NCBI GenBank assembly: GCA_019722365.1
Contig: JADFUC010000516.1
Coordinates: 248,001 to 312,000, forward strand
Direction of reading: 5' to 3'
DNA length: 64,000 bases
DNA from: Lithospermum erythrorhizon
Lineage: Eukaryota; Streptophyta; Magnoliopsida; Boraginales; Boraginaceae
Below the pieces are notes generated by a model. The model was not told the origin of the DNA and did no database searches. It saw only the letters and a program-made list of their open reading frames with translations. Shown in pieces: positions 52,316 through 64,000 of this stretch; position 1 is the stretch's first letter; every line of letters begins with the position of its first letter. The position numbers and the translations under genes are program-made.

Positions 52316-54746
52316 GTTGATAGTCAAATTCAAAGCCCGCATGTACGAGTGACAACGAACCGAATTTATGTGCCTTCGTGATTATTTTTGGATAATGACA
52401 TTATTTTTTCAAACGCCTCAGGTCGGGTACTCCCAACAAACGGATCCGTGAAACCAAACACCGCCATTTTACCCAGCCTCGCTTTACGCTTTCAAAGTTA
52501 ATCTACCCATTAAGTTTCAGTCAATGTATTCTTTCCGCTGGGTTATGGATCAATCGTATTCTCGAGTGTTCTCCAGCTTTAAGACCCCTATGAGCTTTTA
52601 GATAAAAAATCCCCAGACTCTCATATTCTCAGGTTCGAGTCTTCAGTGCTTTGCTCGTAATCCGAAATGTAAACAGGATAAATTTGGTAGTCGTACTCGG
52701 CGGTGCATTTTTGTCGGTTAACCGTATAGGAAAAAGGGTGGAAACTTTTTGATTCGGAATCTCATGAATATTTTGTTTCCCGTGATGTTGTCTTCTATGA
52801 GAATAATTTTCCTGCCAGTGTTCTACCTCTAAGATTTATCCTGAAGTTCGCACCCAGACCTGCCGCATTTATGTTTAAGCAAGGATGAGGATGCGAGCGA
52901 TACCGGTGGGACGAAGGAAATGGCGGGGCCGACGGCATGTAATCTCGTTGTCCTTTGGGGCTGACTGCCATCATCAACTCTGCCGAAAGTACCGAGGAGG
53001 CTTCGACTCCTTGGAGAAGGACCTCATGGGGTATTAAATGGCGGGCTGGGTAAGCCGGATGGTATTGCCTGATGAAGCGAAATGATCAGCACTTTCCTCG
53101 TTAAACTCCAGATTGCACATCGCTCAAAAGTTGATCCATCTCCACTTGCTTCCTTTCGCACTTCAAGTAATTTCTATCCTATATCTAACTCAATAAATTG
53201 CAATCGTTTTCACCGATGGAACAAAGTTTTCATAGCCGCTTAACTCCTGGTGTATCAGCCTAAATTGCTCCAAGGAGGCGTTTTAAGTTCCGAATGGTAC
53301 GAGGCTATGAAAAGCGAGATTCAGCTGAGGATAACTGACTCCTGAGGCCGTGGAACCTACCGTAGGAAAGCAGTTTCGCTCTCACGCGTACGCGTAAAAC
53401 ATAATTCTAATGTTACGGTTGAACGCGGAAGGCTCGGTCAATTTTGGTTTGGTAATCATCGCAATAAGCGCATCGACTATAAAGATACTTTGCACCGCCA
53501 AGCCGCATGGTGACACGGACTTTTTCTCAAAGGGTCGTCAGCGGGGTCAAGAACTGGAGTTGATCAAATGGATAATGCTTTTTCCGCATTTTGCCACTTG
53601 TCCGAGGAAGCTCAGACATTTGCCTCCCTCCCTCGGATTCTATGAGCGCCCCAGTTAAGGCGCAAACTCTCAGAAGTCATTGTAATGGATCGAAATGTAC
53701 ACCCCGATGTCAAGTTCGAAATTAGCAAAGGCTTTAAAGAGGTAATGGGTTTGCTCGGCTCCATTTACATTACTCCTTATTTACTCTATGTGCGGCGAAA
53801 AGGCTACATGTCTCTCGATATATGTTGATGATTTGATTATTTCCTCGCAATGACTTTGATTTTCGATGTTTCTCTTTACTCCCTAAAAGAGTATCTTAGC
53901 TCGTTTTCACGAAGGACTCGAGATACTTTTAAGTATTTTTTTTGGGTCGGTGTTGTCGTAGCAAAGAAGTGATATTTCTCGCCTGGGAAATATGCTCTCG
54001 AGCATATTGTCATAAGCCGGTTTGCTTGGGCTAAACCCGTGGAATGTCGACGGAGTAGAACTAACATACAAGTCGATTTGCCTTTCCTGCATGATTTCCG
54101 AAGCGCCATCGACGGTCGGGTCGGGTTCTTTACTTACCCATTCTCAGACGCCTTGATCTTTATTCTGGTAAAGATACGTGGTTATCTCGCCTGCATTTAG
54201 CCTCAGCCAAGATCATCATTGGTCAAGTAAAGATCAAGGTGGTAAAGTACTTCAAAGGTCACCCCGGATGTAGTATTCTTTTATCATTGTTGTGATATGA
54301 AACTATCCGTGTTGGAAAGCGACTGGATTGTAAAGCTGTTCAGTTGACTAAAGTTTGCCCGCCAAGGTGTTCCTTGGTCGCTTCCCCTTCGAAGTCAAGC
54401 AACATCAGGTCCCGATCTTCCCAGAGGCCGAAGATCGCCCATGGTGGTTCTTATACGTGAGTCGGGCGGTCATGGTCTCCGCATTGCATGGACCACATAC
54501 GGCAATGGAGGTATTTCAGGACAAATTGTCACATCCACAAACTCGGTTTTTCAAGTGAGCCTAATGGGCATACTGGTATTGATTGTCATTTCTTGGATGC
54601 GTTGCTGGTCGATGTTATTCGTATGTCTCCATGTTTCTACTACTTAATCACTGATGGATATTTCTACTAAGGCTCTCTAAGACGACGGCTCATTTTTACT
54701 GCAAAGTCGGCATTTTCGATCTTTACGCTCCAACTCATGAGGCCAA

Positions 54747-55018
54747 TGAACACATCACGAGACACTGCTCTGGGAGTTACGACCTACGTCCCAATCTTCG
54801 GCGCTTTTACACAAAGAGGGTTCGAGAAGTCAGCGGTGCCAAAGTCCCGAATCCTCCCCGGCGTCGGACCCGTATTTCCCCGAATTTGAAGAACATTGTT
54901 CGACGCAGCGCTATATTGTTGGGCTCGTGTATAGTTAGCCCGTAGGTTTTGTTGTATAAAACATTATATATTCTTTGTGATGTCAATAATATCGCTGGTA
55001 GCCTTATTATTTTTGCCA
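54747..55018 (+). repeat. 3' LTR of the 49.9-55.0 kb Copia
   Basis: It matches the 5' LTR with numerous substitutions and indels, more in its first half than in the last 110 bases. Confidence 0.85.
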
Positions 55019-55990
55019 AACAATAATGAAGTAAAAACACCATAAAGATTTGGTGAATCTAATTCCGCGCTAACGTAAAGACTCCAGGCTCATGGCGCAA
55101 TTGGGCGAATCAACAAATAACGAGAATTACAAATAAGCGCCTTACGCGAACGCCTCCCCATTCTTCTACGCCCCTATTCTACTCCCATTAAGCATGTATA
55201 AAAACCGTACTCGACTTTGCTACATACACATATCCTCCTCAACACGCTTACTATCCCTAATACTTGTTTACTACGCTTAAACAACGTAGCAAACTGCCGT
55301 AACAAAAGGCACAATGGGCTTGTACATACTGGCATGAAGTTTTATGTAACAACTCCTTACATTCACTTATTAAATAAAGATAAATTCTCTGCCCTCTTTC
55401 CTTACAAAACAATGCGTAACAATAAAATATTAAGAAGTCTGTTCCAGTTTATAAGATTTATATAAATAGACAGCATTAAAAAGTTTATGGTAATAACATC
55501 CATAAACAAAAAATTCATAATTGATTTGATACTCTCTCCTCGTCACCAACCAAATCGCACTTTTATATTTGGTGATACTCCATTATAATATATTATGACG
55601 AAAATATCTCTCTTTCTAATTATTATCAAATTCATTCGCTTGACTTTGCTTCTAATCATGGAAGCTCGTTCCACACATGCGTACCACTGAGATATGAACA
55701 GCCAGCCTCCCTCAAATTGTCGGCAGCAGACCCATATTGCAAAGTTTTTCTTGGTTTGTTTGTCTTTGTTCGCACTTCTGGTTTCTTCGTAGTTTTGGGC
55801 GCTGGTGGGGCACAAGGGGACAAGGCGAATCAATTAATTAAAATTAATTATTAAAATCGATCAATTAAACGCTTGCTATTTTAAAAATAATTCATAAAGC
55901 TGCATATACATATTGCTTTTACTTTCATTTACCTATTAAAGTATAGTCAGATGTCAAAATAATTTTTCTAAAAGTTTAGATGCTAAAATT
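55019..55990. other. Unassigned DNA between Copia and duplication copy 1
   Basis: AT-rich, with a 96-codon minus-strand frame at 55543-55833 that has no recognisable motif. This stretch has no counterpart in duplication copy 2. Confidence 0.4.
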
Positions 55991-56880
55991 ATGTCTGCAT
56001 GAAATTGTATGGTCGACAAACTCTTTCCTATCTTATGCACTTATTATTATGTTGTAAAATAAATAAATAAAGTTAAGTCTTATTAAGAACTGTAATATAC
56101 TACGGATCCTATTCATATAAGGAAACCAATTATCCTAATTATTAATTTCCTAATATGCATGGATATCATCCGTATTGTATACTAAGTTTCTTAATATATG
56201 TAGAAGAGTCCCAATGTATTTGAAATACAATAATTAACACAATTTAATATTCTTTTCCATTTTATATTAATTTATTACTTTTGGGATTAGATGTTATGGT
56301 TTTCACTCCAAATTACTTTTTATTCACAACTAAAAATATAAAATTAATATTATTGAATTTGTTTTTTTAAAAAATATTTTTATAATATTATTTTTTAACT
56401 TTTCATAATGAAGATAAAAAGTAATTGATTATTATAATTGTAGCCGAAAAGTGAGAAAGTCAATTAATTTGAAATAGAAATAATAATGGATATCCTATGT
56501 ATTTTTCCTTTTCATTCGAAAATATTCTATTATATTGATAATTTTAATTTCTTTAGACTTTCATTGTATGCCACGAGGATAAGTAGTTCATGTGTTATGT
56601 TTGTTATTAATATAAGAAATTATATGAACAAAGAAGTTAAATGTATATAGTTGATCGATTATGATTGTTTTACGTTACTATTCGATCACTTACAAGTCAA
56701 ATATTTCATTTAATCATTTACGTTAAAAAAATCCTATTTTTTTGTCTTATTGTTAATTATTTCAAAAATCCTATTTTTTGTCTTATTAATTATTTCGTTA
56801 GTTCACTAACTCAAGATATGTGTTGTACGGAACAAATATTTAAGGATAAACTAATAATTTCACTTATATGTTTAACTTAA

Positions 56881-58189
56881 CAACAAATTGAGAATGATCC
56901 TCTTCCCGAGCCGTTCCTTCCAATATTGTTATCGAATATGCCTTAATCGTTGTTCATAAATCAAGTTACTGTGTGGACTTCGCGATCGGGAGTTGCAAAT
57001 CCTAGTCCATGTCCCGACAACACAGGTAGTTGAATTGTTAGAGATCGACTCAGATCTGGGACATAAGTCCGACCAACGAGATCCAAGTCCGCGAGTAGAT
57101 CAAGATTCGCGATCGGTACTTTGATCAAGCGATGCAAAGTCTCGATGGTCAAGAACTCCAAGCCCAGCATTCAATAGACAATGTCTCGACAAGGATTTTC
57201 TGACGAAGCTCATGGCTTAGCAATATCCCTCCATACATTTTTAGTCTTATAAATATTTAAGTCCTAATTAGAGAGCCATACATGAAGTTAGGTTCTTGAA
57301 TAACATGGATTTTTGTTTGAATCATTAATTTTATTTTTATATATCAGATCAATCAAGTATTCGAAAGCGTGATAATAGTTAAACCATTAAAGACAACAAA
57401 CTTTTTAGACAACATGGATTTTTAATTCAAGAGAATATAAATTTTATTTCAAGCATGACAATAGTTAAACTACTAAAGACAATAAACTTTTAGACACTCA
57501 TTAATAATATTGTAAAAACCAAGTTATAATTTCATATCAACTTTAAGAAAAAATAATACTTGTAAACTTCTAAAGAAATAATATTGATAATCAACAAAAT
57601 ATTAGAAACAGTAATTATCACTTGCAACACATATATCAAATTAATAGTACTACTAAACACCTTTTCAGTTGTAAATAAAAATAACTAATCTTGAATCTAT
57701 AGGAAATTTTTGTCCTAAAAGTGAAATCGGTAAATGGGATGAACTAATATTGGTGGTAAAACAGTGAGAGTAATTATGTGTTTTTCATCCTGAAATCAAT
57801 TTCGAACTCAAAGAACTAATAATGGGACAAAGTTATAGTTTTGTACTGCTAGTTGTACAATTACATACTAGTTAGTGAAAATAATACAAATGTTATTGTA
57901 AATTTGTAATATAGTGTTCGAAAGGATGTCCATTCATTACTATTTTGAACGTTAAAATAAATAAGGATGACTAAAAAATTGATTACATTAAGGCCAGAGA
58001 ATAGTGTGCAATATTATACTATTTTCGAGGTTCAATCAAACATTGTTTTATAGCTATAAAGAACTAAACAAAATCGACAATTACCGAGCTTGGATTAATT
58101 TTCATTGACATTATATCGAACCACAAAAGCTAGACAGACACTTTTGTTCGTCCATAGTTGTCTATATCTTGCAAGCTGCAATGATCTAT
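56881..58189. other. Spacer between duplication copies
   Basis: A GC-richer block at 56890-57190 contains GGGAGTTGCAAATCCTAGTC and ATGTCCCGAC, loosely like the LTR head of the neighbouring Copia, so it may be an LTR relic. The remainder is AT-rich without visible genes. Confidence 0.35.
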
Positions 58190-58351
58190 ATCTAAATTTT
58201 GAGGCCATGCATTGTGGAGGTTTGGTAAATATATGTTGGCTAGTCATTTGTAGGAATTGTGAAGTAATGTTTAAAATTTATAATAATTAAGCTCATGCAT
58301 ATTACGATATGATATTTTAATAGATTGGTGAAAATGAACTTCAAGTTGTCC

Positions 58352-58360
58352 TATATAAAT
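58352..58360 (+). promoter_or_regulatory. TATA box of the inhibitor gene
   Basis: TATATAAAT lies 80 bp before the start codon, and the same position in copy 1 reads TATAAATA (48147-48154). Conservation between the copies supports it as the core promoter. Confidence 0.7.
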
Positions 58361-58439
58361 ACCCCTTTAGTTTAGTTCTGAATATCTTCAAACTTCTACA
58401 AGACTACTAAAAGAGTTACCAACACAAAGACAGAGCATC

Positions 58440-61400
58440 ATGTCATCCATTTGCCAAGGTACATTATTAGGTTAATTGCTATTTGCTTCAATATTATGTA
58501 TTTATTTTCAATCTGGGCCTCTAAAATTTTAATTCTTATCTGATTGCCCCCTGTATTCTTCTATTCCACTGCTCTCTAAACCATTTTTTTTCGCTCTCAA
58601 ACTTTCCGAACTCAATATTGGTTATTTAAACATAAATTTGGTTATAAAATATAAAAGACTGGGCTTTCATCTCTAAATATAACTCCTCAAACATTACACT
58701 TAAAATAGGGGAATTAAATATTTTAAAATAATTAATTAAAAACCCTCCCACCCCATCCACCTTCATCTTCACTCCCAACACTCTCCCTGTACATCCACAA
58801 TAGCCTGACCTACTCCCACCCTACTAGTCCCCCCAACACCGGCCCCAACTGCCATTCATCAAGGCCTCTCCCCAACACCCGACACCACCTCTTTCTCCTA
58901 AAATCCTCGCAAACACCCTCCCTCAAATCAATCAACCAACAAGTCTCGTCATCCCCCTTCCCCGCTTCCTTCTTCAACATCACCACCTGGCCAACCACCC
59001 ACAACTCCTTCTTCCTCCTCAATCTCCGCGATATTTATTTTGGCGAAGACGTGCATCCGACGACTCGAGATTTATTGGCTAATTTTTTTAATCAGCGTGG
59101 CGGGGGAAATGCAGGTCGGTCATGGAAACTGGGAACAGTGGGTCAAGAAGCGTAATGGCGTAAGGCCGAGAAAGCCCGGGCTGAATTGGGTCGGCAAATG
59201 GTAATAAAAAGTGGCGCGGGGAGTGGGACCGCTGAGTCGGGCAATGAGTCGATGTACGCTTAGTGAGGAAAATGGGCAGTAAGTGCTTTGTGGGTCAGTG
59301 AAAATGGGGTAGGTGTAGGTCGCAAAAAGCAGGATGCGTTGCGGTATGGAGTTTATTTTTAATTATTTTGCTTATTATAAACGTTTTATATATTAAAGTA
59401 TTTGAATACGTATCCTTATTTTTTCAAATGTAATATTTAATGAAGTTTCTTAATTGGGTGGGAAAATAGAGCCATATTTTTAATGAATTATATTGTTAAA
59501 AGCGGTAAAATTGGCCCAGAGGCATTTCGAGACAAGAAAATAATTTAGCATGCCTGTGACAAGGTTAATACTTGCGTAAGAATCGAAACAAAGATCGAAA
59601 CTTCAAGTGGATAATTGAAGATAAACGCGATAATATAGTGCAAATAACAAATTAACCTTTTATTATTAGTATGTGTAGTAGTTTAATATAATATAATTAA
59701 TTTAAATAAACTTCTAATAAGTAATTATTGAATTTATATATATCCATCTCCGCCCTATTATCACACATATCATATTTCGTTTTTTGGGGATGCCAGCTTA
59801 TGTTTATTTACACATATTTCAAAATTTCTTTACTTATCGGACTATTTTTAATCAATGATCATTATTGAATAAGTGGTATTGTAGAATATGTTTTTGCATT
59901 TAAAATAATCCTCCCACAATTATAAGATGTACAATCTATTTTTGTACTCTTGCCTAATTTACTCCAATTCGATTTACCTTTTGATTTAATTTTTACTTTT
60001 CTTCATTTTAGATTATGTTTTATGTTTAGATGATTCATAATTCAATTTTTAAAACATTCAATATAATTTTACTTAATTATTCATCATCATGTATCCGAAA
60101 ACTCAAATTAAATATATATGGAGAAACTTTTTCAAACTTTTTTCAAATTTAAAGGTATTAATGATTCTATTGTTTATATACGGAAATGCAAAATCAAACG
60201 CATACTAATTCAGATATTTCAATGGGATGTAATTAGATAACACGATATGCTTTAACATGCCAGACATGTAGAATCTAATAAGAATATACGGGTACTTAAC
60301 ATAACAAAATACGAATAATTATTTTATCTAAATAATTTAAACCAATATATACATTCAATCATGATACTTTATTAATAACACGAACAAACGTGCGAAACAA
60401 GACGCTATAACAGCATTATAGCAAAGCAATTATATGTAAAGTTAATAAATCATAAACTAAGACATGACTAACATAAACATCATATCTATACTAAAGACAA
60501 ACTAATATGGTATTTCGCTATAATAGAATGGATACTATAATCCATTAGTAACACGTGTATTACGACTCAAAGTTGGGTCAATCCCAGATTAAACGACACG
60601 GTTCAGTGATCGCCGTTGTGACATTTAACTCCTCCTTATTTTTTGGTATTCAGGATTCAAATACTTCATCCACCTCCTATCAGCAAGTAATCCTATACTA
60701 AACGATAGTCCGAGGGATGTCGCTCTATCCCTTTGTCTCGAACTCTCACACCACGAAAGCATGTTCAAAATTGTTAGCGCGATTAACTGAACTAATTCCG
60801 CTTCATTACGTGATTGTGGAACCTTTATGAAATACTCGCATTCTAGTTATTTCAAATGAGTATCAATTTGAAAACTAGTACCTGTCCCCTAATATTCAAC
60901 CATCATTTCAATTCCATACATTGATCAATTCAAATCCCACCATTAGTTTTTTTAATGTATCCTGATCCTATGTTGAAATCCCACCATCTTATATGCGCTG
61001 GTATCCTATTTCTAACAAAACTAAAACATAATGTTCCAAAGACAATCATTCAAAAACAACCAACAATATTCCAAAGACATAATAATCCAAAAATGACATA
61101 GTTTAAACAATAATATTCCAAGCACATAATATTCCATATTCCAAAAGAACTCAATCTTTATAATGTTATCACACAAATTGGATTTAGAACTACACTATTA
61201 TTAGTTCTATGAATTGGCTTCAAAACTACACTTTTTGAAACTATTTCTTACTATATCTAAACCCATGTTTAACCACTGCAAACATTAAACAACATGCAAA
61301 AATAATTAATTCTAACAACACAATACTTTAATTCTAAAAAAATTCATTCAACATAGTATTATGAAACCAATTCAACATAGTATTATACAACCCATTCAAC

Positions 61401-62926
61401 ACAAATAGTGTAATTTTTATTAGGTCACAAAAATGAAATTAATTATAATGTCAAAAAAAATATGTGGGTTTGGTTGTCTTCTCCATTTTTTCTTCAATTT
61501 TTTTAATTTCTTTTTTTGTAAATTACTTTAATGGTGATTTCTCCTCAAAGTCTCCTCTAATTCTCCTCAATTTTATTTTTGCTATTTCTTACAAATTTTG
61601 TGAGTTTTGGTGGCTTGTTTTGTGGGTTTGGAAAGGAAAAATTTGGATTAAATCATTCAATTCAAGAATATTTGTCCTACAAGGAAACTAATTACTGATT
61701 TGGTGGGATTGAGAGAAATTAGGGGACAGATTTTTTGGGTATGAATTGATTTGAGGGTGAGCGAAATTAGGGGAATTGATTTGGGGGAGGAGATTTCAGT
61801 TATTTATTTATTTAATTAAAATATATATGGCCAATTCTACCTTGTAAGTATGGTGCTTACAATCCCTTGTAAGCATATTTGTCTTTTTTATTGAAACAAG
61901 CCTTGTGGCAAGGGTGATTCTAGCTTACTTAAAGTGGTGATTCAAAATATACATTAATATTTTATATTATCAATAAAATTATCATTATGGGATAATAAGT
62001 TGATTTAAATTTCATCTTTCAAGATCTTAACAAATTGTTGATTTCGTCATAATAAACTATTAAAAACGAATTTGGAGTGTCTAAGATTTATGAGTTTTTA
62101 TAATAAATTACCAAAAGAGAAGTTCTGGCTACTAATGAGTTAATAAAATAAAATTATAGTTGATAAGAACTGATCTCATGACCTTAATGATACTTATAAG
62201 CTTACTTACCAATTGAATTATTCAATTTTTTGGTGGTTTAGTTGAATAATATCAGCTCCATCCCGACATTATAGGCTTGTTGTAATGCAGTTATATTATA
62301 TTGGAATTTATAAAAATGCAACTAGCTAACCTATCAGTTCATGGAAATATGCAATTACCTCCGTTGCAATCTTATTTGAAATTAACAATTACCTCCGTAG
62401 CAATCTTATTTCAATAACGATCATCTCAGAATGAGAGATGTTTTCATGACAATATGTCTCATTTAAAACAATTAGCATTCTTTAGAAGTCAAATGAAAGT
62501 CAACAACATAAAAATAACGTTTTTCGAAAGTTCAGTTACCAAAAACCCATCCAAATATTTATTTAAAAGACTGAAAAGTTTAAGTGACGGTTTGAAATAT
62601 TCTCAATAATTCAGGTGTCTAAATGAAATTTAAGCGTATTTATTTAGTTTCAAAAAGTACATCAATTGCACTTAACTTAAACTCACACCCCCACAAATCC
62701 AAAATGATTACTATATACTGTATATTGTATAGGTAAGAGTGTATGGCCTGAACTGGTTGGAGCAACAGGGTGTACGGCTAAACAAAGAATTGAGAAAGAG
62801 AATTCTTTAGTCACAGCCTTCATAATTTTGGATGGTACCCCAGTTACCTCCGACTTCAGCTGCAACAGAGTTCGTGTCTTCGTTAACCAATACAACATGG
62901 TTGCAAGGGCCCCCTTCATTGCTTAA
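58440..62926 (+). CDS. Potato inhibitor I family serine protease inhibitor
   Basis: Two exons, 58440-58458 and 62733-62926, join in phase to 71 codons including stop. The 70-residue product starts MSSICQGKSVWPELVG, the classic head of potato type I inhibitors, and continues with the core IILDGTPVTSDFSCNRVRVFV. These proteins block subtilisin- or chymotrypsin-like proteases through an exposed loop and serve in wound and pest defence. There is no signal peptide, as in several cytosolic members. By alignment to eglin c the scissile bond is Ser46-Asp47. Ser at P1 is unusual and the P3' residue is also Ser where Arg or another residue is common. Residues Trp11, Arg52 and Arg54 that support the loop are present. 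The 4274-bp intron is long for this family and rich in repeats, but donor and acceptor fit and the protein starts canonically across the junction. Exon 2 is certain, its link to exon 1 very likely. Confidence 0.8.
58459..62732 (+). other. 4.3-kb intron of the inhibitor gene, repeat-rich
   Basis: It includes a C-rich block (58740-59030), a GC-rich patch at 59040-59345 unlike its surroundings, and long AT-rich stretches. Copy 1 has only about 0.9 kb between homologous positions 48270 and 49140, against 3.8 kb here, so about 3 kb was probably inserted. I recognise no transposase or reverse transcriptase within it. Confidence 0.55.
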
Positions 62927-64000
62927 AGAACACAACATCATTAGTTTGTGATAATATATTATGGGTTGACAAACTCTTTCTATAATAAATAAAGTTATCT
63001 ATTAAGAAATGCAATATACTATAGATCTTATTCATATTAGGAAATTAATTATGAGCTATTATTTTTAGCTACTAATTAGTTATATGATACATGAATAGTA
63101 TCTGTTGTATATTACATTCCTTAATATGTTTAGACTCACAATGAATTGTGAAACGATAAGTTTAATGTGACACATACAATTCAATAATGTAATCCTATGC
63201 TTATTTGCTTTTGTAATAAGAAAAGTTTATCTATTGTATTGGTCATTTTTTGTCTTTCATTATACGAAGACACGACTCTGGAGCAAATAAATCAAATACC
63301 ATATAAATTTAATTAAGTAATAATAAATAAGAATCAGAGTTGAATGTATCGTTGATCATTTGTGTAGCCTTAAGTGATTATTTTATCACTTATATTTCGA
63401 AATATTTTATTTGATGACTTATGTTAAAGAAAATTTTATTTTTTGTCTAATTGTTAACTTTTTCGTTAGTTCACTAATTTCGAAGACATATGTTTGTCAT
63501 ATGCCAATTTTTAGTGATAAATTAGTAATTTGACTTCTAAAATTAAATTTAATAACTATAAGTTTGCAAGTAGTTCATACAAATAAGGTTTTGATGGAGG
63601 ATATGTGGGAAAAGTTGAAGAAAAATGTTCATGAAACTCTTGATCGTTGACTTTTAATCCATTCCACTCTTCACCCCTTCTTTTAGAGGTTGTTCTGTAA
63701 TGTAGATGCATCGAAAATAATTTCAAAATGTTGATTTTTCTTATTGAAAATTATTTTTTCACATCAAATTTAACACCAATTTTTAAATGGTTTCACAAAT
63801 CACAAATACCAGTAACATTTAACTGCTGCTCATTCGTTTCTGACGAGTCAACGATGAGTTTTCTGGTGCAGAACAATAAATCAATAAGTGATTGAATCGT
63901 TGAATTAAAAACTGAATTTAAGCTCTTGTTTTTATTTTCTAGATCTGCCCAGAAGTTTCTTATTTTTATTTGTTATACTTATACAAGCGTTGTTGTGTTA
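62927..64000. other. 3' flank of the inhibitor gene
   Basis: AT-rich. Its part up to about 63550 is homologous to copy 1 downstream DNA (55997-56880). Nothing else is recognised to the window end. Confidence 0.6.

Larger units (their letters stand above)
49941..55018 (+). mobile_element. Ty1/Copia retrotransposon, scrambled coding region
   Basis: LTRs of about 275 bp at 49941-50216 and 54747-55018 both start TGAACACATC and share GTATAGTTAGCCCGTAGGTTTT and ATTCTTTGTGATGTCAATAATATC. The left LTR is followed at once by TGGAATCAGAGCC, a tRNA-Met primer-binding site. In order on the plus strand, with many frame breaks, come a gag start near 50350-50420 (NSPFYLSSNDNP), a gag-pre-integrase motif near 51740, an integrase core at 51830-52450 partly present twice, and a reverse transcriptase with YVDDLIIS near 53823 and a LGNMLS-like segment near 53990. 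The order is normal for Copia. It is not functional. Confidence 0.88.
47930..56880 (+). repeat. Segmental duplication, copy 1 (inhibitor-less)
   Basis: Collinear, diverged matches link this segment to 58190-63550. They include the promoter and leader (48140-48240 versus 58350-58450), 49144-49215 versus 62283-62475, GTGATAATATATTA at about 49386 versus 62950, 55997-56240 versus 62960-63150, and 56640-56840 versus 63340-63520. A Copia element at 49941-55018 and flanking repeat DNA are inserted in copy 1. Confidence 0.75.
58190..63550 (+). repeat. Segmental duplication, copy 2 (inhibitor-bearing)
   Basis: It is collinear with copy 1 (47930-56880) as listed there. This copy keeps the second inhibitor exon, and its intron carries about 3 kb that copy 1 lacks. 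Confidence 0.75.

Noticed and set aside
55640..55760. tRNA-like phrase (TCTCAGTGGTACGCATG) on the minus strand
   Set aside because: The flanking sequence does not form acceptor or T arms, so no tRNA is supported.
62683..62919. 78-codon minus-strand open frame
   Set aside because: It is the shadow of inhibitor exon 2, which reads on the plus strand with family motifs.
1..64000. CRISPR arrays, rRNA genes, bacterial-style operons
   Set aside because: None seen; the window is plant nuclear DNA with spliced genes.

Overview
The window is nuclear DNA from a flowering plant. Genes are split by many GT-AG introns, intergenic DNA is AT-rich, and decayed LTR retrotransposons and MITEs are common. All intact genes have recognisable eudicot orthologues. 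A SINE resembling the Au/TS type of Solanaceae and relatives, and a potato inhibitor I gene, point to an asterid. That placement is an inference and no species is claimed.

Layout from left to right. Positions 1-3200: a Stowaway MITE, then a GC-richer stretch of broken, repeat-like DNA. 3236-4267 (+): a truncated pseudogene of a nicotinate/organic-cation transporter (OCT7/NiaP type). 4805-18140 (-): a nine-exon gene for a membrane-anchored P-loop kinase with a zeta-toxin-like domain. Its fourth intron has grown to about 10.3 kb by insertion of a Copia element that itself holds a Gypsy-like solo LTR. 18.3-23.0 kb: repeats and a broken Copia. 23.38-23.64 kb (-): a MIR166 hairpin gene with its own TATA box. 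24.0-24.4 kb: an LTR remnant. 25213-32494 (-): a complete 12-exon allantoate deiminase gene with SINE and MITE insertions in its introns. 33-38 kb: repeats and possible retroposon DNA. 38.7-43.5 kb (-): a decayed Copia element with both LTRs. 43967-47715 (+): a complete five-exon XRCC4 gene. 47.9-63.5 kb: a tandem segmental duplication. Copy 1 keeps only the promoter and first-exon remnant of a potato inhibitor I gene and carries a Copia insertion at 49.9-55.0 kb. Copy 2 holds a readable 70-residue inhibitor gene (58440-62926) with a 4.3-kb intron.

The genes do not form a pathway. They are a microRNA regulating HD-ZIP III factors, ureide nitrogen recycling, non-homologous end joining, a predicted membrane kinase and a defence inhibitor. 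Two patterns cut across the window. First, short perfect tandem duplications of 36-68 bp recur at least six times and one breaks the transporter reading frame. Second, retrotransposon coding regions are scrambled by dense small indels while neighbouring host exons read cleanly. The MIR166 locus and the inhibitor duplication are the most informative finds. I found no sign of an undescribed enzymatic or defence system.
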